This document shows positions 9,718 to 18,449 of a stretch of DNA of 64,000 nucleotides, one piece after another. Numbering within the stretch: position 1 is the first letter of the stretch; each line of letters opens with the position of its first letter. The position numbers were made by a program, and so were the translations under genes. Below the pieces are notes generated by a model. That model was not told where the DNA came from. It ran no database searches and worked only from the letters and a program-made list of their open reading frames with translations. Origin of the DNA: Alphaproteobacteria bacterium (GTDB taxonomy: Bacteria; Pseudomonadota; Alphaproteobacteria; UBA6615); the NCBI GenBank assembly GCA_011087645.1, contig JAALLF010000018.1, positions 1 to 64,000 on the forward strand, written 5' to 3'.

Positions 9718-10379
9718 TCGGTATGCTCCTGCTCATTCGCCGCGATCTTATGCTGGCGTTTCGCGGCGGCACCGATGCCGCCATGGCGGTGGTGTTCTTT
9801 ATTCTCGCCGCGACCCTGTTTCCGTTCGGCGTCGGGCCCGATCCCGAGGTGCTGCCGCGCATCGGCGGCGGCGTGATCTGGGTGGTCGCCCTGCTGGCGG
9901 CGATGTTGAGTCTGGAACGCATGTTCAGCGCCGACTACGAGGATGGCAGCCTGGAACAATTCGTCCTGTCGCCGCTCCCCTTGGTGCTGGTGGCGCTGGC
10001 CAAGATCATAGCCCATTGGCTGACCACCGGAGTGTTGCTGCTGGTCGCTGCACCGGTGCTGGCGGTATTTTACAACCTGCCAGCCGCCGCCTTCTTGCCG
10101 CTGATCGTCTCGATGTTGCTGGGCACGCCGACCTTGAGTCTAATCGGCGCGATCGGCGCGGCATTGACCCTGGGCGCGCGACGTAGCGGGGTTTTGATTT
10201 CCCTCCTGGTGCTGCCGCTCTACATTCCGGTCCTGATATTCGGCGCTTTGGTCGTCGATGGCGCGCTCGCGGGCCGCGACTATGGCAACCTGCTCATGGT
10301 GTTGGGTGGATTTCTGCTGCTCGCCCTGGCGGCCGCGCCGTGGGCGACAGCGGCTGCATTGCGCCAGTCAATCGAGTAG
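9714..10379 (+). CDS. ccmB: Heme exporter protein CcmB
   Basis: This is the membrane subunit paired with CcmA: 221 residues and about six transmembrane segments. Family features include the N-terminal LIRRDLMLAFRGG, FFILAATLFPFGVGP and ERMFSADYEDGSLEQFVLSP. It works with CcmA, CcmC and CcmD to load and release heme from CcmE on the periplasmic side. The ATG overlaps the ccmA stop. Downstream, ccmC follows after 34 bases that carry its ribosome site. Confidence 0.95.
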   Translation: MIGMLLLIRRDLMLAFRGGTDAAMAVVFFILAATLFPFGVGPDPEVLPRIGGGVIWVVALLAAMLSLERMFSADYEDGSLEQFVLSPLPLVLVALAKIIAHWLTTGVLLLVAAPVLAVFYNLPAAAFLPLIVSMLLGTPTLSLIGAIGAALTLGARRSGVLISLLVLPLYIPVLIFGALVVDGALAGRDYGNLLMVLGGFLLLALAAAPWATAAALRQSIE

Positions 10380-10413
10380 ACTTGGCGACCAGGCAATAGG
10401 AAAGAGACCCGTC

Positions 10414-11133
10414 GTGTTGCACCGTTTCGCCAATCCCGCCCGCTTCTCGCGCATCGCCGCGACGATGCTGCCATGGGTCGCGGGCGTGACGGCCATTTTA
10501 TTCATTGTCGGGCTTTATTTCGCGCTGTTCGCTTCGCCGGCCGACTACCAGCAGGGTGAGACCGTGCGCATCATGTATGTCCACGTTCCCGCCGCCTGGA
10601 CCGCCATGGCCTGCTACACCTTCATCGCGGCGATGAGCGCCATATCGCTGATCTGGAAGCACCCGCTGGCCGATATTGCCGCGCGCTCGGCCGCGCCCCT
10701 GGGGGCTGGGTTCACCATTATCGTGCTGGCCACCGGCAGTCTGTGGGGCAAACCCACCTGGGGCACCTGGTGGGTGTGGGACGCGCGGCTGACGTCGGTA
10801 TTGGTTTTGCTATTTCTTTATCTGGGACATATTTCACTGACCCATGCCTTCGACAATCCGGCGCGCGGCGCCAAGGCCGCCGCCATTCTAGCCCTGGTCG
10901 GCTTCGTCAACATTCCGATCATAAAATTCTCGGTCGACTGGTGGAACACGCTGCACCAGCCGGCCAGCTTGACCCGCCTCGACGGTCCCTCCATTGACCC
11001 GTCGATGCTGACGCCACTACTTCTGATGGGCGTGGCCTTCACCCTATATTTCGTAACAATGCTGCTAGTGCGCATGCGCGCCGACTTGGCCGCCACAAAA
11101 GCGCGCGCGCTGCGCCTCAACGCCGCCGAATAG
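10414..11133 (+). CDS. ccmC: Heme transporter CcmC
   Basis: This is a 239-residue integral membrane protein that attaches heme to CcmE. The tryptophan-rich WWD segment (GKPTWGTWWVWDARLTS) near residue 120 and the flanking heme-ligand histidines (MYVHVPAAW near 55, TLHQPASL near 180) are visible. The start is GTG 10414 (or TTG 10417), with AGGAAAGAGA ending four bases before the GTG; the longer open frame from 10258 lies inside ccmB and is not coding. In most alphaproteobacteria ccmD follows at once, but here a small cytochrome c gene and a gene remnant lie between. Confidence 0.94.
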   Translation: MLHRFANPARFSRIAATMLPWVAGVTAILFIVGLYFALFASPADYQQGETVRIMYVHVPAAWTAMACYTFIAAMSAISLIWKHPLADIAARSAAPLGAGFTIIVLATGSLWGKPTWGTWWVWDARLTSVLVLLFLYLGHISLTHAFDNPARGAKAAAILALVGFVNIPIIKFSVDWWNTLHQPASLTRLDGPSIDPSMLTPLLLMGVAFTLYFVTMLLVRMRADLAATKARALRLNAAE

Positions 11134-11143
11134 CGAACGGGAA

Positions 11144-11542
11144 ATGATGATGAGATTTATTCTTGCTGTTTCCGCGATGCTTGTCGCCCTGGCCACTGGC
11201 GCGACGCCAAGTCATGCGGAAGGAAACGTCAAAGAGGGTGCTAAAAAGTTCGAGATACGCTGCAGCGCCTGCCACACGGTCGAGCAGGGCGGCATCGACA
11301 AGGTCGGTCCCAATTTGTTTGGTGTAATCGGCGCCACCGCCGGCAAGCGCGCCTTCAGTTTCGAACTGCGCCACTCCAAAGAGATGAAAGAATCAGGGAT
11401 CGTGTGGAACGACGAGACATTGCACGGGTTCTTGGAAGATCCCGGTAAGTATCTGCCCGGCACCAAGATGCCGTTCGTCGGATTTCGCAAAAAACCCGAC
11501 CGCGACGATGTGATCGCCTATTTGAAATCAGCGACAAAATAG
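11144..11542 (+). CDS. Small periplasmic class I cytochrome c
   Basis: The product has 132 residues with a signal peptide (MRFILAVSAMLVALATG, cleavage near PSHAEG). The mono-heme motif is CSACH (near residue 41) and the distal Met ligand lies in GTKMPFVGF near residue 109, as in mitochondrial-type cytochrome c/c2. It probably carries electrons between periplasmic partners. It starts 10 bases after the ccmC stop, in the same orientation, so it sits inside the maturation operon whose products would attach its own heme. This placement splits ccmABC from ccmDEFGHI. Confidence 0.93.
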   Translation: MMMRFILAVSAMLVALATGATPSHAEGNVKEGAKKFEIRCSACHTVEQGGIDKVGPNLFGVIGATAGKRAFSFELRHSKEMKESGIVWNDETLHGFLEDPGKYLPGTKMPFVGFRKKPDRDDVIAYLKSATK

Positions 11543-11558
11543 TCGCGCGTTCATTCCA

Positions 11559-11702
11559 TCACAGAAGTTCAAAACTGTAGGCGTAACGCTCCCACACCGG
11601 GATATTGGGCCTGACCCAGGCGCAGCTACGACTGGCCTGCGGCAACGCCAATACAAAACTGCCCGCCGGCTTTACCGTCAAACCTTGCCTTGAGGGCGAG
11701 CT
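11559..11702 (-). pseudogene. Gene remnant (C-terminal 47 codons) between the cytochrome c gene and ccmD
   Basis: On the - strand an uninterrupted frame reads GLTVKPAGSFVLALPQ and then ARPNIP-like and VWERYAYSFELL before a TGA at 11559-11561; an in-frame TAA at 11703-11705 cuts it off upstream. The residue pattern (hydrophobic core, aromatic C-terminus) looks like the tail of a real protein, but no start or family is recognisable. The rest of the 11543-11905 gap holds no gene; a TATACT at 11828-11833 lacks a good -35 element. I call this a probable decayed gene, with modest certainty. Confidence 0.4.
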
Positions 11703-11905
11703 TTAGGATCGCCAGCTAGGCATTGGCGCTGTTTTCGGCCCCAATTTCGCCCGACTCCCACGGCAAAGTGACATCACCTTTAGTGGGAATAACCACTGTA
11801 TTCCGCTAAAAATTCTCTTTATCGGTCTATACTTGTCCGGTTAAGAGACCCAAGTTCGAGTGTAACCTAGCGGCCCTATCGCCGCGCCCGAGCAGAAACG
11901 AAGCC

Positions 11906-12109
11906 GTGGAAGATATTGCGACATTTCTCAACATGGGCGGACACGCCGCCTTTGTCTGGCCGGCCCTGGGGCTGACGGCGGTGATCTTGATCGCCATGGC
12001 GATCACCAGCACCCGCCAGTTGCGCGCTAATGAGGCGGCTCTGGAAACCGCCGAGAAGGCCGGCGGCGGCCGGCGGCAGCGGCGCGCGCGCGGAGGCGCC
12101 GAACAGTGA
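11906..12109 (+). CDS. ccmD: Heme exporter protein CcmD
   Basis: This 67-residue protein has one membrane helix. The family pattern FLNMGGHAAFVWPALGLTAV at the start is followed by a basic, Arg-rich cytoplasmic tail. CcmD joins CcmABC and is needed to release holo-CcmE. It starts with GTG at 11906; no strong ribosome site is seen. It overlaps ccmE by four bases. Separation from ccmC by 770 bases is unusual and implies either read-through from the upstream genes or a local promoter. Confidence 0.88.
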   Translation: MEDIATFLNMGGHAAFVWPALGLTAVILIAMAITSTRQLRANEAALETAEKAGGGRRQRRARGGAEQ

Positions 12110-12549
12110 AACGCAAGCACCAACGATTACTCCTGGTCTTAGGGTCGCTGGGGCTTGTCGGCGCTGGCGCGGCGCTAGTGCTGACGGCGGTCGAGGACAG
12201 TCTGGTATTTTTCTACACCCCGGCCGATCTGGCCGAGCGGAACATCACCGACGATCGGCTGTTTCGTCTCGGCGGACTGGTCGAAGAAGGCAGTGTGCAG
12301 CAATCGGGCTCGACAATCTTGTTCCGGGTAACCGACTTTACCGGCACCGTGCCAGTTAGCTTTAACGGCGTCCTCCCCGACCTGTTCCGCGAAGGCCAAG
12401 GCGTTGTCGCCGAAGGCACCCTGGGGACCGACGGTACATTCACGGCCAAGCAGGTGCTCGCCAAACATGACGAGACCTATATGCCGAAGGAAGTCGCCGA
12501 GGCGCTGAAGAATTCCGGCCGCTGGCAAAATGGAGCCGCCACGCAATGA
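12106..12549 (+). CDS. ccmE: Periplasmic heme chaperone CcmE
   Basis: The product has 147 residues: a single N-terminal membrane anchor (LLLVLGSLGLVGAGAALVL) and an OB-fold beta-barrel. His121 in VLAKHDETYMP is the residue that forms the covalent heme bond, with the conserved Tyr four positions on. It accepts heme from CcmC and passes it to CcmF/H. It starts with GTG inside the ccmD stop (GTGA) and overlaps ccmF by four bases. Confidence 0.96.
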   Translation: MKRKHQRLLLVLGSLGLVGAGAALVLTAVEDSLVFFYTPADLAERNITDDRLFRLGGLVEEGSVQQSGSTILFRVTDFTGTVPVSFNGVLPDLFREGQGVVAEGTLGTDGTFTAKQVLAKHDETYMPKEVAEALKNSGRWQNGAATQ

Positions 12550-14561
12550 TCGCGGAAATTGGCCAATTCGCCCTGCTGCTGGCGTTGATCATCGCCGCCG
12601 CGCAGGTGGTCGTACCCATGGTCGGTGCGGCGCGGACCGACGCCACTTTGATGGCCTTCGGTAGCCGCATGGCGGTAGCCCAGGCAGCACTACTCGCCGC
12701 AGCCTTCGCCGCGCTGACTTACGGCTTCGTGGTATCGGACTTTTCCGTTTCAGTGGTCTTCCAAAACAGCCATTCCCTGAAGCCGATGCTCTACAAAGTC
12801 AGCGGCGTGTGGGGCAACCACGAAGGCTCTATGCTGATGTGGGTGCTGATCCTGGCGATCTTCGGCGCCGCCGTCGCGGTCTTCGGGCGCAATCTGCCGC
12901 CGACCCTGAAAGCCCGGGTTCTGAGCGTCCAAGCGATGATCGGCGTCGCCTTTCTGGCCTTCATCGTCTTCACCTCGAATCCGTTCATGCGCCTCGACCC
13001 GGCACCGTTCGACGGCACTGGCCTCAACCCGCTGCTGCAGGACCCTGGCCTCGCCTTCCATCCGCCGCTGCTTTATCTCGGCTATGTCGGCTTCTCCATG
13101 GCGTTCTCGTTCGCCGTCGCCGCGCTGATCGAAGGCCGCGTCGACGCCGCCTGGGGCCGCTGGGTGCGGCCCTGGACCCTGGCCGCCTGGGTCTTTCTGA
13201 CCGGCGGCATCGCACTGGGCAGTTGGTGGGCCTATTACGAACTGGGCTGGGGCGGCTGGTGGTTCTGGGACCCGGTGGAGAACGCCAGCTTCATGCCGTG
13301 GCTGTTCGGCACCGCCTTGCTGCATTCCTCGATCGTGGTGGAAAAACGCGACAGCTTGAAAAGCTGGACTATTCTGCTGGCCATCCTAACCTTCTCCATG
13401 AGTTTGCTCGGCACCTTCCTGGTGCGCTCGGGCGTGCTTACCTCGGTTCATGCATTCGCCTCCGATCCGGCGCGCGGCATCTTCATTTTGATCATTCTGC
13501 TGGTCACCGTCGGCGGCGCGCTGAGCCTGTTCGCCTGGCGCGCGCCGACCATACGCGGCGGCGGTCTATTCGCGCCGGTTAGCCGCGAAGGCGCGCTGGT
13601 ATTGAACAATCTGCTGCTGACACTGGCATGCGCCACGGTTCTGCTCGGCACCCTTTACCCGTTGATCCTGGAAGCCGCCTCGGGCGGCGCCAGCCGGGTA
13701 TCGGTCGGCCCGCCCTATTTCAACGCGACCTTCGCACCGATCATGGTGCCCCTGGTCGCCGCAATCGCCATTGGGCCGCTACTGGCCTGGAAGCGGGGCA
13801 ATTTAAAAGCCGCTACCGTCAAACTGCGGATTGCCGGTGTCGCCGCGGGCGGCGCCATCGTGATCACGTTTATCGCCGTCCCCGGTGGTCCAATATTGGC
13901 GCCGTTCGCCATGGGTTTGGCCGCTTGGCTCGCCGCCGGCGCCATGGTCGAATGGGGGTCTCGCATCAAACTGTTCTCAGCGCCGGTGGCCGAAAGCTGG
14001 CGCCGCTTGACCGGCCTGCCCCGCGCGGCCAGCGGCATGACCGTCGCCCATCTGGGCCTGGCGATCATGATCGCCGGCATCACCGGCGCCTCGGCCTGGC
14101 GCACCGAATTGATCACCACATTGGCGATCGGCGAAAGCGCCCAGGCGCAAAACTATTCCCTAACCCTGCAGGCGGTCGAGAACGGCAGAGGGCCGAATTA
14201 TAATTTCGAACGGGGGACGTTTCTGCTGACCGACCGCGACGGCGACACGCTGCTGATGTACCCTGAACGGCGGTTCTTCCCGGTCGCCGGGCAGACCACC
14301 ACCGAAGCCGCCATCAAGACCACCTTGCTGGCCGACCTTTACGCGGTGATCGGCGAATCCCGGAGCGCCCAAGACGCCGGCCAGAAATGGACGGTGCGCT
14401 TCTTCATCAATCCCATGGTCCCCTGGCTCTGGCTCGGCGCGTTTGTCATGGTCGGCGGCGGGCTGCTGTCCTTGTCCGACCGCCGCCATCGGGTCGGCGC
14501 ACCACGGCGCAAGCAACGCCCGGTGCCGGGCGTTAGCGGAGCGCCGGCTCCGGCGGAGTAA
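12546..14561 (+). CDS. ccmF: Cytochrome c heme lyase subunit CcmF
   Basis: This is a 671-residue protein with about 14 transmembrane segments. With CcmH and CcmI it forms the lyase that ligates heme to apocytochrome CxxCH motifs. The WWD domain (YYELGWGGWWFWDPVENA) is near residue 240; histidines flank it in QNSHSLKPMLYKVSG... and in TSVHAFASDP. A large periplasmic loop lies before the last helix. Its ATG overlaps the ccmE stop and the gene is followed after three bases by ccmG. Confidence 0.97.
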   Translation: MIAEIGQFALLLALIIAAAQVVVPMVGAARTDATLMAFGSRMAVAQAALLAAAFAALTYGFVVSDFSVSVVFQNSHSLKPMLYKVSGVWGNHEGSMLMWVLILAIFGAAVAVFGRNLPPTLKARVLSVQAMIGVAFLAFIVFTSNPFMRLDPAPFDGTGLNPLLQDPGLAFHPPLLYLGYVGFSMAFSFAVAALIEGRVDAAWGRWVRPWTLAAWVFLTGGIALGSWWAYYELGWGGWWFWDPVENASFMPWLFGTALLHSSIVVEKRDSLKSWTILLAILTFSMSLLGTFLVRSGVLTSVHAFASDPARGIFILIILLVTVGGALSLFAWRAPTIRGGGLFAPVSREGALVLNNLLLTLACATVLLGTLYPLILEAASGGASRVSVGPPYFNATFAPIMVPLVAAIAIGPLLAWKRGNLKAATVKLRIAGVAAGGAIVITFIAVPGGPILAPFAMGLAAWLAAGAMVEWGSRIKLFSAPVAESWRRLTGLPRAASGMTVAHLGLAIMIAGITGASAWRTELITTLAIGESAQAQNYSLTLQAVENGRGPNYNFERGTFLLTDRDGDTLLMYPERRFFPVAGQTTTEAAIKTTLLADLYAVIGESRSAQDAGQKWTVRFFINPMVPWLWLGAFVMVGGGLLSLSDRRHRVGAPRRKQRPVPGVSGAPAPAE

Positions 14562-14564
14562 CCC

Positions 14565-15110
14565 ATGCGGCGTTTGTTGTTGATCCTGCCGGTCGTTCTG
14601 TTTGTGATCCTCATCGGTGTACTTGCAGTATTGACCCTGCAAACCAAAGAAGGCCGCGATCCCTCGCTTATCCCCTCGGCGCTTCTCGACAAGCCGGCGC
14701 CGGAAATCCAACTGGCGGCGGTCTCGGACGACATCCCCGGCGGCTTCGCCGGGGCCGATTTGCGCGGCCGAGTGACCATGGTCAATGTCTTCGCTTCCTG
14801 GTGCGTACCCTGCCTGGCCGAGCACCCGTTGATCACCCGGCTCGCCGAAGACGGCGTCCCGGTCTATGCAATCAACCATCGCGACTCCGCGCCGGAAGCC
14901 TCTAAGTGGTTGAAAGTAAATGGAAACCCTTTCACCGCCGTAGGTTTTGACCCGGAGGGCCGGGCCAGTGTCGAATGGGGCGTGACGGGCGTGCCAGAAA
15001 CATACATCATAAACGCCGAGGGGATCGTCACCTTCAAGCACGCCGGCCCGATAACCGCCAAGGTGCTAAAGGATACGATCCTGCCCAAATTACGGGAGGC
15101 AGGCGAATGA
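14565..15110 (+). CDS. ccmG: Thiol:disulfide interchange protein CcmG/DsbE
   Basis: The product has 181 residues: an N-terminal membrane anchor, then a thioredoxin fold with active site ASWCVPCLAEHP and cis-Pro loop VTGVPETYIIN. It keeps apocytochrome or CcmH cysteines reduced in the periplasm. It starts three bases after ccmF and overlaps ccmH by four bases, so it is clearly in the same operon. Confidence 0.95.
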   Translation: MRRLLLILPVVLFVILIGVLAVLTLQTKEGRDPSLIPSALLDKPAPEIQLAAVSDDIPGGFAGADLRGRVTMVNVFASWCVPCLAEHPLITRLAEDGVPVYAINHRDSAPEASKWLKVNGNPFTAVGFDPEGRASVEWGVTGVPETYIINAEGIVTFKHAGPITAKVLKDTILPKLREAGE

Positions 15111-15706
15111 GACATTTCCTGGCGATCTTCGCAATTGTCGCCGCAATCTCGGCGGCGGGGCTGGTTACCGGCAGCCCGGCGCTGGCGGTCGAACCCGACG
15201 AGGTCCTGGCCGATCCGGTGCTGGAGGCACGGGCGCGCGAATTGTCCAAGGTTCTGCGCTGCGTGGTCTGCCAGAACCAGTCGATCGACGATTCCAACGC
15301 CGATATCGCCCGCGACATGCGGCTCATCGTGCGCGAACGGCTGGTCGCCGGCGACACGGATGACCAGACCGTCGCCTATATGGTGGCGCGCTACGGCGAT
15401 TATGTTTTGCTGCGGCCGCCGTTTCAGCCCAACACCATGGCGCTATGGGTTGGCCCGCCTTTTATGGCCATGATCATCGCCACCCTCGCCCTGCTGTTCT
15501 TCCGAATGTATCAACGCGAACGGGTGGCGAGTGGCAGCCCCGAACCGCTCACGCCGACCGACCGCGCGCAGCTCGACGCCTTGGTCGACAAGTTGGCCGC
15601 CGAGCCCCGGCGGCCACGGCGCCAAAGCGGCCTACGCGCTGAACTGGAACAACCATTCGGTTCCACTGGCAGCGGTGGCAACGGTAGCGACAACCCCGCT
15701 ACATGA
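15107..15706 (+). CDS. ccmH: Cytochrome c maturation protein CcmH (CcmL type)
   Basis: With the ATG at 15107 (overlapping the ccmG stop) the product has 199 residues: a signal peptide, a helical domain with the redox pair in LRCVVCQNQSIDDSNADIA, a membrane helix (MAMIIATLALLFFRMY) and a cytoplasmic Pro/Arg-rich tail. It reduces apocytochrome thiols and belongs to the lyase complex. The open frame continues left to 14975 but that part is inside ccmG. The C-terminal tail is longer than in short CcmH proteins and ends in a Gly/Ser-rich stretch. Confidence 0.93.
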   Translation: MRHFLAIFAIVAAISAAGLVTGSPALAVEPDEVLADPVLEARARELSKVLRCVVCQNQSIDDSNADIARDMRLIVRERLVAGDTDDQTVAYMVARYGDYVLLRPPFQPNTMALWVGPPFMAMIIATLALLFFRMYQRERVASGSPEPLTPTDRAQLDALVDKLAAEPRRPRRQSGLRAELEQPFGSTGSGGNGSDNPAT

Positions 15707-16971
15707 CACTCTGGATCATTTTCGCGGGCCTGCTCGCGGCTGTCCTAATCACTGTCTTATGGCCGCTCCTGCAGCCCCGTGCGGCAAACGCCGACCGCGC
15801 CGATTACGATATCGAGGTCTATCTCGACCAATTGCGTGAGCTCGAGCGCGATGTTCAGCGTGAACTCATCGACGAGGTCCAGGCCGGCGCCGCCAAACTG
15901 GAGATCGAGCGGCGTTTGCTGGCCGCCTCGAAGGCCGCCGAAGGCGTTGCCGGCAATCCTAAATTGGCACGCGGCGGTGTGCCGGTAGCCCTCCTCCTGG
16001 CGATCGCCATTTCGGCGGCAACGATCGGGTTATACGTCGATATCGGGTCGCCCGACCTACCCAACCTGCCCTTCGCCCAACGCGCGCCGGCGCCGACGGA
16101 AGATCCGCAAGTCGCGCAGGCGCGCTCGCGCTTAGCCGCTGTCGAAGAACGTTTGGTGGCGGAACCGGAAAATGCCGATGTCTGGCGCGATCTCGGCACC
16201 CTGCGCCTGGCCGTGGGCGATCAGAACGGCGCTGTCCAAGCATTCGCTCAAGCCATGACCCTGTCCGGCGGGCGCGCCGATATCGCCTCGGTCTACGCCG
16301 AAGCGCTGACCTATGCCGCCGACGGATTAGTCACCCCCCAGGCCAAGGAACTCTTCGAAGGCGTTCTGCGCGAAAACGCCGAAGAGCCCCGCGCGCGGTT
16401 TTTCATGGCATTAGCGCGCTACCAAGCGGGTTTCCGCGAAGAGGCTTTGGAACTCTGGGCGGCTCTGGCCCGCGACGCTACTCCTGGCGCACCATGGCTG
16501 CCGGCGGTGACCGACCGCATCCGCCGGACCGCTGCCGAAGTGGGCGCCGATGTCGCCAACTTTCTGCCCGCCCCAACGGACCCCACCCAGCCTGGCCCGA
16601 CCAACGAAGATATCGCCGCGGCTCAGGATCTGAACGCGGAAGAACAACAGGAAATGATCCGCTCGATGGTCGAACGCTTGGCGAGCCGGCTCGAAAACGA
16701 ACCCGACGACGTCGAGGGCTGGCGCCGCCTCGGCCAATCCTACGATGTCCTCAACAACCCCGAACGCGCCGCCGAGGCCTACGCCCGAGCCCTCGAGCTG
16801 GATCCCAACCATCCGGAAACGTTGCTGCGCGCCGGCCTCGCGGCCGGCACCGCGGGCGATCGCGAGACCGCGCTGGTTTATTTCGAACGCCTACGCAGTT
16901 TCCTGCCCGAAGGCGGCGACGCTTATCGCACGGTGAGCGAAGCCATCGAGCGGATAACCACGGCCAATTAA
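15703..16971 (+). CDS. ccmI: Cytochrome c maturation protein CcmI (TPR)
   Basis: The product has 422 residues: two N-terminal membrane helices flanking a leucine-zipper-like loop (RADYDIEVYLDQLRELERDV, ELIDEVQ), then periplasmic TPR repeats (about residues 145-240 and 320-410). CcmI binds the C-terminal helix of apocytochromes and hands them to the lyase. It overlaps ccmH by four bases and is the last gene of the operon; 148 bases without a gene separate it from the CBS-domain gene. Confidence 0.93.
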   Translation: MTLWIIFAGLLAAVLITVLWPLLQPRAANADRADYDIEVYLDQLRELERDVQRELIDEVQAGAAKLEIERRLLAASKAAEGVAGNPKLARGGVPVALLLAIAISAATIGLYVDIGSPDLPNLPFAQRAPAPTEDPQVAQARSRLAAVEERLVAEPENADVWRDLGTLRLAVGDQNGAVQAFAQAMTLSGGRADIASVYAEALTYAADGLVTPQAKELFEGVLRENAEEPRARFFMALARYQAGFREEALELWAALARDATPGAPWLPAVTDRIRRTAAEVGADVANFLPAPTDPTQPGPTNEDIAAAQDLNAEEQQEMIRSMVERLASRLENEPDDVEGWRRLGQSYDVLNNPERAAEAYARALELDPNHPETLLRAGLAAGTAGDRETALVYFERLRSFLPEGGDAYRTVSEAIERITTAN

Positions 16972-17119
16972 CCTTAAGCAGGGTTAATGGTTGCCGGATT
17001 GGGAAAACAGCCCAATTTATGCGATAATGAAGTTATCGTGAGTACGCACCGGCGTCCCAAGCTGGTTGCGGAACCAAGTTTGGGACTCTCGGCGCGTCGA
17101 CCCAATAGAGGATGTGCCG

Positions 17120-17551
17120 ATGAATGTAGATGCCATACTCCGCGCAAAGGGCGCGGGCGTCGAAACCGCGCGGCCCGATTGGACAGTTTTACAGGCCGTG
17201 AAGAAACTCGCTGAACTGGGTGTCGGAGCACTGGTGGTCAGCGCCGACGGCCAACGCATCGCCGGGATCATTTCCGAGCGCGATGTCATGCGCCAGATCG
17301 CCAATGGCGGTCACGAAACCCTCGAACGTTCGGTCGACGAAGTCATGGTGCGCGAGGTCATCACCTGCGCACGCGACGACACGGTGAACCATTTGATGAC
17401 GGTGATGACCGAGCGCCGGATTCGTCACCTGCCGGTGACCGAGGATGGGTTGCTGGTGGGTATCATCTCGATCGGCGATGTGGTGAAACGCCGGATTGAG
17501 GAAACCGAATTCGAAGCCGAGGCCCTGCGCCAGTATATCGCCACAGGCTGA
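17120..17551 (+). CDS. CBS-domain pair protein
   Basis: The product has 143 residues and is made of two CBS motifs (about residues 10-60 and 75-130), shown by LGVGALVVSADGQRIAGIIS with ERDVMR, then RRIRHLPVTEDGLLVGIISI and GDVVKRRI. Stand-alone CBS pairs bind adenine nucleotides or NADH and signal energy state; the target here is unknown. The ATG at 17120 is preceded by AGAGGA; the frame is open from 17066 but the earlier start lacks support. It is followed by a convergent gene. Confidence 0.9.
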   Translation: MNVDAILRAKGAGVETARPDWTVLQAVKKLAELGVGALVVSADGQRIAGIISERDVMRQIANGGHETLERSVDEVMVREVITCARDDTVNHLMTVMTERRIRHLPVTEDGLLVGIISIGDVVKRRIEETEFEAEALRQYIATG

Positions 17552-17572
17552 CGATAGAACCAACCATCGCTG

Positions 17573-17983
17573 CTAACTGGCGGCGCGTGCTTCGATGGCC
17601 TCCATATCGTCGTCGGAGAACCCGAAGTGATGACCGATCTCGTGGATCAGCACGTGGCGAACCACGTGGTACAGGTCTTCGCCGGTCTCGCACCAATAAT
17701 CCAACAGAGGCCGCCGGTAGAGGTAGATGCGGTCGATATCCGTCACCGTATCGGCAACGCTTTTCTGGTCCAGGCTGATTCCCTGGTAGAGGCCGAGCAG
17801 ATCGAAGGGGCTCTCAAGCTCGAGCGCCTCCAGGGTCTCCTCGTCGGGAAAGTCGACCACGTGAATGGCCACGTCGGCGACGTGCGCCGTCAACGCGTCC
17901 GGGATCGTCGCGAACGCCTCGCCCGCGATCGCCTCAATATCGTTGAGCGTCGGCGCGCTCGAATATTTGCCGGTTGCCGCCAT
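17573..17983 (-). CDS. Zincin-like metallopeptidase family protein
   Basis: The product has 136 residues and the compact zincin fold of a small family of unknown substrate. The zinc site HEIGHHFGFSDDDM is near residue 120 at the C-terminal end, as is usual for this family. The ATG at 17983 gives the normal length; the longer open frame runs into the space upstream of the divergent phhB gene. Proteolysis has rarely been shown for such proteins, so the activity is inferred from the HExxH motif. Confidence 0.85.
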   Translation of the reverse strand: MAATGKYSSAPTLNDIEAIAGEAFATIPDALTAHVADVAIHVVDFPDEETLEALELESPFDLLGLYQGISLDQKSVADTVTDIDRIYLYRRPLLDYWCETGEDLYHVVRHVLIHEIGHHFGFSDDDMEAIEARAAS

Positions 17984-18082
17984 AGGCTTAGATATAAGCC
18001 TGCTTGATCTTGCCGCCAAGCGCCGCCAGTGTTGTCGGTGTTCACACCGCCGCGAGAGACGCGGGCACACCAGGAGGAGGCG

Positions 18083-18370
18083 ATGGCGGAAAAATTAAGC
18101 GACGCGGCGCGCACGGCGGCGTTGGCCAGCCTGTCGGGCTGGACAATGGTCGACGGCCGCGACGCCATTAGCAAGACGTTCACCTTTAAAAATTTCAACG
18201 AGGCCTTCGGCTTCATGAGCCGTGCCGCGCTAAAGGCCGAGGCCATGAACCATCACCCGGAATGGTTCAATGTCTGGAACCGGGTCGAAGTGACATTATC
18301 GACCCACGACGCCGGCGGACTGACCGAACTCGATGTCGAACTCGCCGGGTTTATGGATGGCGCGGCGTAA
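18083..18370 (+). CDS. phhB: 4a-hydroxytetrahydrobiopterin dehydratase
   Basis: This 95-residue pterin-4a-carbinolamine dehydratase recycles the pterin cofactor of aromatic amino acid hydroxylases. The family motif with catalytic histidines is [18 protein letters not shown], followed by DAGGLTELD. The start has an excellent ribosome site (AGGAGGAG). No phenylalanine hydroxylase gene is in the window. The gene is divergent from the zincin gene, and a palindromic repeat follows its stop within 20 bases. Confidence 0.93.
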   Translation: MAEKLSDAARTAALASLSGWTMVDGRDAISKTFTFKNFNEAFGFMSRAALKAEAMNHHPEWFNVWNRVEVTLSTHDAGGLTELDVELAGFMDGAA

Positions 18371-18385
18371 CTTGAGAAATCATCC

Positions 18386-18432
18386 TTCGACAAGCCCAGG
18401 ATGAGGGTGTTCCTCATGGTGAGCTTGTCGAA
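18386..18432. repeat. Palindromic repeat element, copy 1
   Basis: Two 20-base arms (18386-18405, TTCGACAAGCCCAGGATGAG; 18413-18432) form an imperfect hairpin. It lies between the convergent phhB and SDR genes. A second copy with the same arms is at 56063-56123. The pattern fits a dispersed intergenic REP-like palindrome, here possibly serving as a bidirectional transcription end. Confidence 0.75.
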
Positions 18433-18449
18433 CCTGTGGAACGCGCGCG

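Noticed and set aside
11828..11833. TATACT as a -10 element for ccmD
   Set aside because: No acceptable -35 element lies 16-18 bases upstream.
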